Assembly (NCBI GenBank): GCA_004560045.1
Contig: SFWF01000020.1
Span: forward strand, 1-20,659
From: a bacterium
Lineage (GTDB): Bacteria; Bacillota; Clostridia; Oscillospirales; Acutalibacteraceae
Direction: 5' to 3'
Length of the DNA stretch: 20,659 nucleotides
Shown piece by piece: positions 14,006 to 20,659 of this stretch; within the stretch, counting starts at the first letter, position 1, and each line of letters opens with the position of its first letter. The notes under the pieces are model-generated. The model was given only the letters and a program-made list of their open reading frames with translations, ran no database searches and had not been told where the DNA came from. Both the position numbers and the translations under genes were made by a program.

Positions 14006-14479
14006 ATGAGGATAATCGTTATTTCCGATACCCACGGAAGACCAAGCATGATCGAAAAGATCATCGAGGCTCAGCCCACCGCTAAACACCTGTTCTTTCT
14101 CGGTGACGTTATAAAAGATATTGAGGATATGCCTTTTATGTACCCGTCACATACCTTTCATATAGTTTCGGGTAACTGCGATTACGGCTCTACCTATAAA
14201 TCGGCCGACCTAGCCGTCGTAGGCGGTAAAAAGATCCTTTTTACCCACGGTCACGCCTATTCGGTAAAAAGCGGTATAGGCCGACTTTCAAAGTGGGCAA
14301 CCGCCGAAAAGGCCGATATCGTCCTCTACGGTCACACACACGTCGCTAAAACAGAATATGCCGACGGGGTGCTATTTGTGAATCCGGGGTCGCCGACCTG
14401 CCCCCGAGAGGGACGTCCGTCCTACGCCGTCATCGATATTGAACCAAACGGTCTTATGCCCGTAATAATAAACGTATAG
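14006..14479 (+). CDS. YfcE/MJ0936-type metallophosphoesterase
   Basis: A 157-residue calcineurin-like phosphoesterase. The two-metal motifs are all present: D8-x-H10 (SDTHG), G33-D34 (FLGDV), G56-N57 (SGNCD), H81/H83 (THGHAY) and H110-x-H112 (GHTHVA). The YfcE group hydrolyses phosphodiesters such as bis-p-nitrophenyl phosphate in vitro; the natural substrate is not known. ATG 14006 is chosen for AAAGGA 5 nt upstream and because it opens directly with MRIIVISDTHG, without the 6 residues of the longer frame. Its stop overlaps the RBS of the potassium channel gene, so the two form an operon. A functional link with potassium uptake is not obvious. Confidence 0.92.
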   Translation: MRIIVISDTHGRPSMIEKIIEAQPTAKHLFFLGDVIKDIEDMPFMYPSHTFHIVSGNCDYGSTYKSADLAVVGGKKILFTHGHAYSVKSGIGRLSKWATAEKADIVLYGHTHVAKTEYADGVLFVNPGSPTCPREGRPSYAVIDIEPNGLMPVIINV

Positions 14480-14490
14480 GAGGCAAAAAG

Positions 14491-15846
14491 TTGAACAAAA
14501 AAATCAAAAAACCGATCTCTCCTACCCGACTTATAATCGGAAGCTTCGTGCTTGTAATTCTTGTCGGAGCAATTCTGCTTTCTATGCCCTTTTCTTCGAA
14601 AAGCGGTCAGTTTACGGCCTTTATTGACTCCCTTTTTACCGCCACCACCGCAACCTGCGTCACGGGACTTGTAACCGTAGACACCTTTTCACATTGGTCC
14701 TATCTCGGTCAGGGAATAATCCTTACCCTTATTCAGATAGGCGGACTCGGTCTCGTTACCCTGACGACCTTCTTTATGGTGGCCCTTCGTAAAAAAGCGG
14801 GGCTTTCGAGTATGGCCCTTGCCCGCGAAGCGGTAAACGGAAACGACCTTTCCTCCCTTAAGCGCCTTGTGAGCCTCGTCATCTTTTTTTCAATTACGGT
14901 GGAGCTTATCGGAGCCTCTGTCCTTGCGGTAAGATTTATCCCCGAATTCGGAAGCGGGGAGGGAATATGGATCGCCGTCTTTACGGCCGTATCGGCCTAC
15001 TGTAACGCGGGACTCGACCTTTTCGGTCGTCATGGCGAGTTTTCCTCCCTTACCCACTACGCAAACGACCCCCTCGTAGTACTTACCGTAGCCGCCCTTA
15101 TAATAATAGGAGGTCTCGGCTTTATCGTCTATTACGATATACTTTTTGCCCGTAAAAAGAGGGGACATACCCTCCTTCATACCAAGCTCGTTATATACGC
15201 AACCGCGGGAATTCTGATTATCAGCGCCCTGCTCTTCTTCCTCTTCGAGTTTACCAATCCGAAAACCATCGGCGGAATCGACGGAGCGGGAAATAAGGCC
15301 ATGGCGGCAGGCTTCCATAGCGTGACCCTTCGTACCGCAGGCTTTAACACCCTGTCCATTGCCGATCTGACCGCCCCCTCAAAGCTCCTAAGTATAATGC
15401 TTATGTTTATCGGTGCCGCTCCCGGCTCTACCGCAGGCGGAGTTAAGGTGACCACCGTCGTGGTTATCGTCGCAATGCTTATCTCTACCCTCAGAGGGGC
15501 CGACGACGTAACCGTCCTTGGTCGGAAGATCGACCGAAAAACGGTATACAAATCGATCTCGCTCGTAATTATCGGCCTTTTCGTGGCGGTCATCACTACC
15601 TCGATAATCTACATCTGCGACGGGGTAAACCTTATGGATTCGGCCTTCGAGGCCTTCTCGGCTCTCGGTACCACGGGAGTTTCGACGGGTATCACCCCCA
15701 ATCTGTCTTCGGTGTCGAAAATAACCATTATTATAACGATGCTTTTAGGCCGCGTCGGACCATTTACCTTCTTTATTGCCTTTTCGGGCAAAAACGACAA
15801 GTCTAAGGCGGTCATTCTGCCCGAAGGACAGATAATAGTTGGCTAA
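14491..15846 (+). CDS. Potassium uptake channel subunit, TrkH/KtrB family
   Basis: A 451-residue membrane protein with the four-fold membrane-pore-membrane repeat of the superfamily. Pore loops with selectivity-filter glycines are visible as TTATCVTGLVTVD, SAYCNAGLDLFG, SVTLRTAGFNTL and ALGTTGVSTGI. The intramembrane gate region after the third loop reads GAAPGSTAGGVKVTT, and the C-terminus is 'LGRVGPFTFF ... LPEGQIIVG', as in KtrB. It would conduct K+ (with Na+ coupling in many members) and normally needs a cytosolic KtrA/TrkA NAD- or ATP-binding ring, which is not encoded in this window. The start codon is TTG, supported by AGGAGG (14478-14483) 7 nt upstream; that RBS overlaps the phosphoesterase stop. 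I see no good terminator after it. Confidence 0.92.
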   Translation: MNKKIKKPISPTRLIIGSFVLVILVGAILLSMPFSSKSGQFTAFIDSLFTATTATCVTGLVTVDTFSHWSYLGQGIILTLIQIGGLGLVTLTTFFMVALRKKAGLSSMALAREAVNGNDLSSLKRLVSLVIFFSITVELIGASVLAVRFIPEFGSGEGIWIAVFTAVSAYCNAGLDLFGRHGEFSSLTHYANDPLVVLTVAALIIIGGLGFIVYYDILFARKKRGHTLLHTKLVIYATAGILIISALLFFLFEFTNPKTIGGIDGAGNKAMAAGFHSVTLRTAGFNTLSIADLTAPSKLLSIMLMFIGAAPGSTAGGVKVTTVVVIVAMLISTLRGADDVTVLGRKIDRKTVYKSISLVIIGLFVAVITTSIIYICDGVNLMDSAFEAFSALGTTGVSTGITPNLSSVSKITIIITMLLGRVGPFTFFIAFSGKNDKSKAVILPEGQIIVG

Positions 15847-15891
15847 AATTTAGCTAAATTATTAAAAGTTTTTAAAAAGATATAATAATGC

Positions 15892-15920
15892 TTGATTTTG
15901 GCGGTAAGATTGTATATAAT
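15892..15920 (+). promoter_or_regulatory. Promoter of pckA
   Basis: TTGATT (15892-15897), a 17-bp spacer and a perfect TATAAT (15915-15920), giving a leader of about 74 nt. Confidence 0.8.
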
Positions 15921-15944
15921 GTATTTGGTGAAAATCGGATTTCC

Positions 15945-15972
15945 GGTGTTGCGGATCCACTTTCGCGACGCC
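15945..15972 (+). promoter_or_regulatory. Leader hairpin in the pckA 5' UTR
   Basis: GGTGTTGCG (15945-15953) pairs with CGCGACGCC (15964-15972), nine pairs including two G-U, around a 10-nt loop. It ends 14 nt before the AAGGAG RBS. It lacks a following T run, so it is more likely an mRNA-stabilising or regulatory element than a terminator. Confidence 0.45.
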
Positions 15973-16000
15973 AAAAATCTTTATAAGGAGAAAAAAAGAA

Positions 16001-17779
16001 ATGACTAAGAACCCGACCGTACTCAAATGGCTCGAAGAAATGAAAGAGCTTCTTCAGCCCGATAAGGTAATGTGGATCGACGGAACCGATGCACAGCGTG
16101 ACGAGCTTCGCGCAGAAGCCGTTCGTCTCGGCGAGCTCGTGGAGCTCAACCAAGAAAAGCTTCCCGGTTGCTATCTTCACAGAACCAACCCCAACGACGT
16201 TGCCCGCGTTGAGGACAGAACCTTTATTTGTACTACCACTAAGGAAGAGGCCGGCCCCACCAATAACTGGTGCGACCCCGCCGAGATGTACGACAAGCTC
16301 TATAAGATCGCTAAGAACAGCTATAAGGGCCGCACTATGTACATCATCCCTTATTCCATGGGCCCCATCGGCTCCCCCCTCGCTAAGATCGGCGTAGAGA
16401 TCACCGATTCTATTTACGTTGTTCTTAATATGCTTATTATGACCCGCGTTTCCACCAAGGTTTGGGACGTCCTCGGCGACTCTGACGACTGGGTTCGCGG
16501 TCTCCATTCTCGCTGTGACGTAGATCCCGAGAAGAGATACATCTGTCACTTCCCCCAGGATAACACCATCATATCCGTAAACTCCGGCTACGGCGGAAAC
16601 GTTCTCCTCGGAAAGAAGTGCTTCGCTCTTCGTATCGCCTCTTATCAGGGCTGGAAGGAAGGCTGGATGGCCGAGCATATGCTTATCCTCGGTCTCGAAA
16701 ATCCCAAGGGTGAGGTTCGCTACATCGCCGCTGCCTTCCCCTCTGCCTGCGGAAAGACCAACCTCGCAATGCTTATTCCCCCCGAGTATCTTAAGAAGAA
16801 GGGCTATAAGATCTGGACTGTAGGCGACGATATCTCCTGGATGAGAATCGGACCCGATGGCAGACTTTACGCCATCAACCCCGAAAACGGCTTCTTCGGC
16901 GTTGCTCCCGGAACCAACGAGAAGTCCAACTTCAACGCTCTTGAGTCTACCAAGAAAAACACCATCTTCACCAACGTTGCTCTCGATAAGAACGACAACA
17001 CCGTTTGGTGGGAAGGCCTCAATAAGAACCTCCCCGAGAACGCTCTCGACTGGAAGGGCAACCCCTGGGATCCTGCCAAGTTCAACAAGGCAGACAAGAC
17101 CACCTGTGCCGCTCATCCCAACAGCCGCTTCACCGCTCCTGCCGAGAACTGCCCCTGCATCTCTGAAGAGTTCAACAAGGGCGCAGGCGTTCCCATCTCC
17201 GCTATCATCTTCGGCGGACGCCGTGCTAAGTGCGCTCCCCTCGTATATCAGTCTAAGGATTGGGTCAACGGTGTATTCGTAGGCTCCGCAATGGCTTCCG
17301 AGACCACCGCTGCTGCCGCAGGTGCCGTCGGCGTTGTTCGCCGCGATCCTATGGCAATGCTTCCCTTCTGCGGCTACCATATGGGCGACTATTTCGCACA
17401 TTGGCTCGAAATGGGCGAGAAACTTGGCGACAAGGCTCCCAAGATCTTCAACGTTAACTGGTTCCGTACCGACGACGAAGGAAACTTCATCTGGCCCGGA
17501 TTCGGCGACAATATGCGCGTTCTCAACTGGATCATCGACCGTTGCGAAGGCAAGGCCGACGCTGACGAGACCCCCATCGGCTTCGTTCCCAAGGCTGAGG
17601 ACATCGACCTTACCGACCTCGACTTCGATATCGAGACCCTCAGAAGCATCCTTGCCGTCGATAAGGACATCTGGACCAAGGAAGCAGAGGAGATCGAAGA
17701 GCATTATAAGAAGTTCGGCGATAAGCTCCCCGCACAGCTCCGTGAGCAGCTCGAAAACCTCAAGGCCGCTCTTAAATAA
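16001..17779 (+). CDS. pckA: Phosphoenolpyruvate carboxykinase (GTP)
   Basis: A 592-residue enzyme, normal for the GTP-dependent class (EC 4.1.1.32), interconverting oxaloacetate + GTP and PEP + CO2 + GDP. The class-specific P-loop with the reactive cysteine is present, FPSACGKTN with C250 and K252, together with GYGGNVLLGKKC, the metal-binding region GDDISWMRIG, the arginine motif IFGGRRAK and NWFR near the guanine pocket. RBS AAGGAG lies 9 nt before ATG. Codon choice is biased toward CTC, AAG, TTC, TCC, CGC and GTT, more than in the neighbours, as in highly expressed genes. In anaerobes the enzyme often runs toward oxaloacetate in fermentation to succinate or propionate; the direction here is inference. 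The strong promoter and terminator mark it as one transcription unit. Confidence 0.97.
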   Translation: MTKNPTVLKWLEEMKELLQPDKVMWIDGTDAQRDELRAEAVRLGELVELNQEKLPGCYLHRTNPNDVARVEDRTFICTTTKEEAGPTNNWCDPAEMYDKLYKIAKNSYKGRTMYIIPYSMGPIGSPLAKIGVEITDSIYVVLNMLIMTRVSTKVWDVLGDSDDWVRGLHSRCDVDPEKRYICHFPQDNTIISVNSGYGGNVLLGKKCFALRIASYQGWKEGWMAEHMLILGLENPKGEVRYIAAAFPSACGKTNLAMLIPPEYLKKKGYKIWTVGDDISWMRIGPDGRLYAINPENGFFGVAPGTNEKSNFNALESTKKNTIFTNVALDKNDNTVWWEGLNKNLPENALDWKGNPWDPAKFNKADKTTCAAHPNSRFTAPAENCPCISEEFNKGAGVPISAIIFGGRRAKCAPLVYQSKDWVNGVFVGSAMASETTAAAAGAVGVVRRDPMAMLPFCGYHMGDYFAHWLEMGEKLGDKAPKIFNVNWFRTDDEGNFIWPGFGDNMRVLNWIIDRCEGKADADETPIGFVPKAEDIDLTDLDFDIETLRSILAVDKDIWTKEAEEIEEHYKKFGDKLPAQLREQLENLKAALK

Positions 17780-17790
17780 TTAAATCTTTA

Positions 17791-17839
17791 AAAGACCGTT
17801 GCAATCGGGTTAAAACCCGTTGGCAACGGTCTTTTTTTT
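17791..17839. terminator. Strong two-part hairpin terminator after pckA, shared with the convergent operon
   Basis: An outer 12-bp stem AAAGACCGTTGC / GCAACGGTCTTT (17791-17802 and 17823-17834) and an inner CGGGTT / AACCCG stem (17806-17819), with a run of eight T ending at 17839. On the minus strand it is followed by TTTTAAAG and begins right at the end of the convergent small gene. Confidence 0.9.
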
Positions 17840-18212
17840 AGCGAATAGTGTTAATTATTTCCCAAAAATATCGTCGGTTAGAGGGTGGAAAATCCTCTAA
17901 GATTCCGTATTCGGGGTCGTAGAAGGTCCCATTAAAATAAAGCGACCAGTGCCAGCACTTCGGGGTCTCGAGGCTAAGCAGGGCAATATCGGGAAGCTCC
18001 GATTTAACCTTTACCTGCTTCCTTTCGGGCAGCATTTCAATACCGAAGCCCGCTATGACCCTTTTCATATCCAAAAGGGTAGTTTCTCTTGTCGTGCCGC
18101 AAAGCTCGATTATCTCGTCGACCCTTTTACCCGTTAGCATTGCAAGAACGGCCTGACCGCACTGAAGGGGGTCAGGCTCGTAAATATGTATAATACTATT
18201 TATAGGGCTCAT
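17838..18212 (-). CDS. Small papain-like/C39-like cysteine-peptidase-fold protein
   Basis: A 124-residue protein I do not recognise by name. Its motifs fit a cysteine-peptidase-like fold of the C39 type: a helix beginning at C18 (DPLQCGQAVLAMLTG), a helix-turn region typical of C39-like domains (TTLLDMKRVIAGFGIEM), then H88 (CWHWSLYFNG) and D99 (GTFYDPEYG) as possible catalytic His and Asp. It lacks a signal peptide and any transporter fusion, so it is probably cytoplasmic. No activity can be assumed. The only plausible start, ATG 18212, lies inside the last codons of the malic enzyme gene (17-nt overlap, different frame) with a weak AAGAAAAG upstream, suggesting translational coupling. Confidence 0.65.
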   Translation of the reverse strand: MSPINSIIHIYEPDPLQCGQAVLAMLTGKRVDEIIELCGTTRETTLLDMKRVIAGFGIEMLPERKQVKVKSELPDIALLSLETPKCWHWSLYFNGTFYDPEYGILEDFPPSNRRYFWEIINTIR

Positions 18213-19386
18213 ATTCTTTTCTTGCGACGCCGCTGTTTATGGCGGCCTTGGCAACCGCCTCGGCTACGGTTTTGCCGATGCGCTCGTCAAAGGCGAAGGG
18301 CATAATGTATTCTTCACTTAACTCCTCATCGGAAACAAGGGAAGCAATGGCGAGGGATGCGGCCATCTTCATATCGTCGTTGATGTCCTTTGCGCGAACG
18401 TCAAGGGCTCCTCTGAAGATTCCGGGGAAGGCCATAACGTTATTGATCTGGTTGGGGAAGTCGGAGCGTCCTGTTCCAACGACCCTTGCGCCTGCCGCCT
18501 TGGCAAGGTCGGGCATAATTTCGGGGGTGGGGTTGGCCATGGGGAATACGCAGGCATCCTCTGCCATAGAGGAGACCATTTCCTCGCTTACGACTCCGGG
18601 GGCAGAAACGCCGATAAATACGTTGGCTCCCTTCATAGCGTCGGCAAGGGTACCGGTCAGCTTTTCGCGGTTTGTGACCTTGCTCATTTCACTATGTACG
18701 GGGCTCAGGTCCTCCATACCCTCACAGATTATTCCGAAGCGGTCAACGAGGATAAGATTCTTAACGCCAAGCTTCATAATATGCTTAGCAATAGCGATTC
18801 CTGCGCTTCCTGCGCCGTTTATAACACACCTTATCTCGGAAATTTCCTTCTTAACAAGGCGCATTGCGTTAAGCAGAGCGGCGCCTACAACAATAGCGGT
18901 TCCGTGCTGATCGTCGTGGAAAACGGGAACGTCGCAAAGCTCCTTAAGCTTGGCTTCTATCTCGAAGCAACGGGGAGCGGCAATATCCTCAAGGTTAATT
19001 CCGCCGAAGCCGCCCGAAATAAGATATACCGTGCGAACGATCTCGTCTACCTCCTTACTGCGGATACAGATAGGGAAGGCATCGACCCCTGCAAATTCCT
19101 TAAAGAGAACGCATTTGCCCTCCATTACGGGCATACCTGCCTCGGGGCCGATATCTCCGAGACCGAGCACGGCGGTACCGTCGGTAACCACCGCGACCGT
19201 GTTCCAGCGGCGGGTAAGCTCGAAGGACTTATCATAGTCCTTGTTTATCTCAAGACAGGGCTCTGCTACACCGGGGGTATAGGCAAGGGAGAGCTCCTCC
19301 TTGTTTGTGACCTTGGCGCGGGAGGTAATCTCAAGCTTTCCCTGCCATTCGTAGTGCTTTTTAAGGGATTCTTCTCTGATGTTCAT
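18196..19386 (-). CDS. Malic enzyme (probably NAD-dependent)
   Basis: A 396-residue protein of the short bacterial malic enzyme class, converting malate to pyruvate and CO2. The catalytic Tyr is Y36 (LAYTPGVAEP), with a lysine in MEGKCVLFK (K91), metal ligands E132-D133 (INLEDI) and D158-D159 (FHDDQHGTA), and a Rossmann motif GAGSAG (191-196). Asp at the end of the second Rossmann strand (LILVDRFG, D215) favours NAD over NADP; this is inference. It lacks the C-terminal phosphotransacetylase-like extension found in some relatives. AAGGAG lies 6 nt before ATG and overlaps the stop of the LCP gene 3 bp upstream. With convergent pckA nearby, the locus covers two C3-C4 interconverting steps. Confidence 0.95.
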   Translation of the reverse strand: MNIREESLKKHYEWQGKLEITSRAKVTNKEELSLAYTPGVAEPCLEINKDYDKSFELTRRWNTVAVVTDGTAVLGLGDIGPEAGMPVMEGKCVLFKEFAGVDAFPICIRSKEVDEIVRTVYLISGGFGGINLEDIAAPRCFEIEAKLKELCDVPVFHDDQHGTAIVVGAALLNAMRLVKKEISEIRCVINGAGSAGIAIAKHIMKLGVKNLILVDRFGIICEGMEDLSPVHSEMSKVTNREKLTGTLADAMKGANVFIGVSAPGVVSEEMVSSMAEDACVFPMANPTPEIMPDLAKAAGARVVGTGRSDFPNQINNVMAFPGIFRGALDVRAKDINDDMKMAASLAIASLVSDEELSEEYIMPFAFDERIGKTVAEAVAKAAINSGVARKEYEPYK

Positions 19387-19389
19387 ATT

Positions 19390-20659
19390 CTACTCCTTAG
19401 TTTCCTTTTCGGGATTTTTAATACGGTTTATAAGAGCCTTTGCGGCTTCTATTTTATCTTCATCGGGTATAACGACGTAGGCCTTTAGACCGAGGGAATA
19501 GCAGTAGCGTGTGGCTCCTCTGCCGTTTACCGAATAGCTTTCGACCTTCCAGGCCGTTCCCTTATCAAGCTGATTTCTGACAAGCTCGGCGATCTTTTCG
19601 TAAGGGATGTTAGAATCGAAGCAGTTTGAGACCTTATCAAGAACGCTGTGATAATTAGCAAGGAAGGATACGCTTGTTATCTTATTTATGACCGCCTTAA
19701 TGACCTCCATCTGATGAAGGCCTCTCGTATAGTCTCCGCCGGGTACCTTATAGCGGCACCTCGCAAAGGCCAGCGCCTGCTCACCGTTTACGAAGTTTTC
19801 ACCCTTCTTATAGGTAAAGCCTGCCTCGGAGAAATTATAAAGTGAATTTACCGTAACTCCGCCGAGGGCGTCGATAATATCCTTAAAGCCGTCGAAATTA
19901 AGACGGAAATAATAGTCGATCTTAATTCCGTAAAGGGCGGCCAGGGTATCCGAGCTGGTTTGAACTCCGTAAATTCCCGCATGGGTCAGCTTGTCGTAGG
20001 GAGTGCCGTCAAGGGCAAGCTGAACGTAGTAATCTCTCGGGGTGGTAACAAGGGCGATCTCACCCGTTTCGGTATTAAAGGTAGCAAGAATATTTACGTC
20101 GCTTCGGCTCTTTCGCGATACGGGACCCGTGGTATCGATTCCCGAAATATAAACCGTAAAGGATGAGCTTTCAACCTTTTCGGGCTCGGGGATCTTGTCC
20201 TCGGTCTGAATAGATGTAAGCTCGCGAAGACCTTTCATATCCTCCTCGTGACCGGGAAGCTCCTCAAGGGTATCTATAAAGCCCTTGTTAAGAAGAATTG
20301 CGCCTACCTTGTTTTCCTTAAGAATAGCGTTCAAAAGCTCGGGAAGTCCCTTATATGTGGCGGTTTTGATCTCGCTGCCGAGCTTTTCGTTTATTATAAC
20401 GAGGGATTTTTCGGTGGTAGCGTAGTCGACGGGATTTAAAATACCAAGGGTATAGTCCTTTATATCCGAAAGCTCCTTGGCAGGGTCGTCGGTTTTAACG
20501 TAAATTGCCGTTTCGGAATATTCGGTAAGGGTTCCCGTAATGCTCATAATGGCCCCTATTCCCGACCCGATATAAACGTAGCCGAGCACCTGAAGCCCAA
20601 GCATCAAAAAGGCAAGAAAGCCACCTATGACGGTAAGGGCCCGTCTTTTACGGCTATAG
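19390..20659 (-). CDS. LytR-CpsA-Psr (LCP) family wall-polymer transferase (5' end outside the window)
   Basis: The frame runs open to the right edge, so the N-terminus is missing; 422 residues are visible. It begins with basic residues (RKRR) and a membrane helix (VIGGFLAFLMLGLQVLGYVYIG), so it is an anchored extracellular protein. A TTG at 20607 lies inside this helix and is not the real start. An accessory domain of about 110 residues follows the helix, then the LCP domain with SRSDVNILATF, the phosphate-binding TTPRDYYV, LTHAGIYG, GGVTVNS and 'ALAFARCRYKVPGGDYTRGLHQ'. The final Arg of the usual R-x-x-R-Q motif is His here (GLHQ). Family members attach teichoic acids or other glycopolymers to peptidoglycan. 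Being in one operon with malic enzyme (3 bp gap) is unusual. Confidence 0.92.
   Translation of the reverse strand, partial: YSRKRRALTVIGGFLAFLMLGLQVLGYVYIGSGIGAIMSITGTLTEYSETAIYVKTDDPAKELSDIKDYTLGILNPVDYATTEKSLVIINEKLGSEIKTATYKGLPELLNAILKENKVGAILLNKGFIDTLEELPGHEEDMKGLRELTSIQTEDKIPEPEKVESSSFTVYISGIDTTGPVSRKSRSDVNILATFNTETGEIALVTTPRDYYVQLALDGTPYDKLTHAGIYGVQTSSDTLAALYGIKIDYYFRLNFDGFKDIIDALGGVTVNSLYNFSEAGFTYKKGENFVNGEQALAFARCRYKVPGGDYTRGLHQMEVIKAVINKITSVSFLANYHSVLDKVSNCFDSNIPYEKIAELVRNQLDKGTAWKVESYSVNGRGATRYCYSLGLKAYVVIPDEDKIEAAKALINRIKNPEKETKE

Noticed and set aside
15872..17704. A 610-codon open frame on the minus strand opposite pckA
   Set aside because: It is a by-product of the strong codon bias of pckA, whose product has all enzyme motifs. 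The antisense frame has no RBS-supported start and a Val/Gly/Glu-rich composition without domains.

Overview
The window looks like chromosomal DNA from a low-to-moderate-GC Gram-positive anaerobe of the class Clostridia, probably an Oscillospirales-type gut lineage. The lineage call is inference. It rests on the gene set: a LytR-CpsA-Psr wall-polymer transferase, GTP-dependent PEP carboxykinase, a CofE-like ligase of the kind found in clostridia without F420, a DUF4358-like lipoprotein, and a trio of small clostridial proteins. There is no rRNA, tRNA, CRISPR array, transposase, integrase or phage gene in the window.

Region 1 (1-5250, + strand) is an export module: the tail of a TetR-type regulator, two tandem hairpins, then an operon of a six-helix DUF308/HdeD-like membrane protein, an MMPL/RND-type transporter and a secreted protein with Leu-x-x-Gly heptads, the last two overlapping by ATGA. 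Its codon choice looks different from the rest of the window, so it may have been acquired. Region 2 (5251-5586) is a convergent junction with a possible 51-codon minus-strand ORF and a terminator-like hairpin.

Region 3 (5587-10251, - strand) looks like a phosphate module: HD-domain protein, PhoB-type regulator, PhoR-type kinase, a terminator, two adjacent heptanucleotide repeat tracts, then a Na+/phosphate cotransporter with a C-terminal PhoU-like domain. Short TTTACA-like repeats, some 11 bp apart, lie upstream of the cotransporter and in the divergent control region before the HD gene. They are candidate Pho boxes.

Region 4 (10391-12220, + strand) holds a CofE-like ligase gene and luxS, each followed by a hairpin terminator. 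Region 5 (12221-13943, - strand) holds a DUF4358-like lipoprotein, a structured AT-rich non-coding stretch with one perfect DnaA box, and a three-gene operon of small clostridial proteins. That operon and the non-coding stretch are the least explained parts of the window.

Region 6 (13943-15846, + strand) is a YfcE-type phosphoesterase followed by a TrkH/KtrB potassium channel subunit with a TTG start. Region 7 (15892-17839, + strand) is pckA with a strong promoter, a leader hairpin and high-expression-type codon use. Region 8 (17838-20659, - strand) is an operon of an LCP protein (5' end outside the window), malic enzyme and a small papain-like-fold protein whose start overlaps the malic enzyme end. 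PEP carboxykinase and malic enzyme, convergent neighbours, both act at the PEP/pyruvate-C4 acid node.
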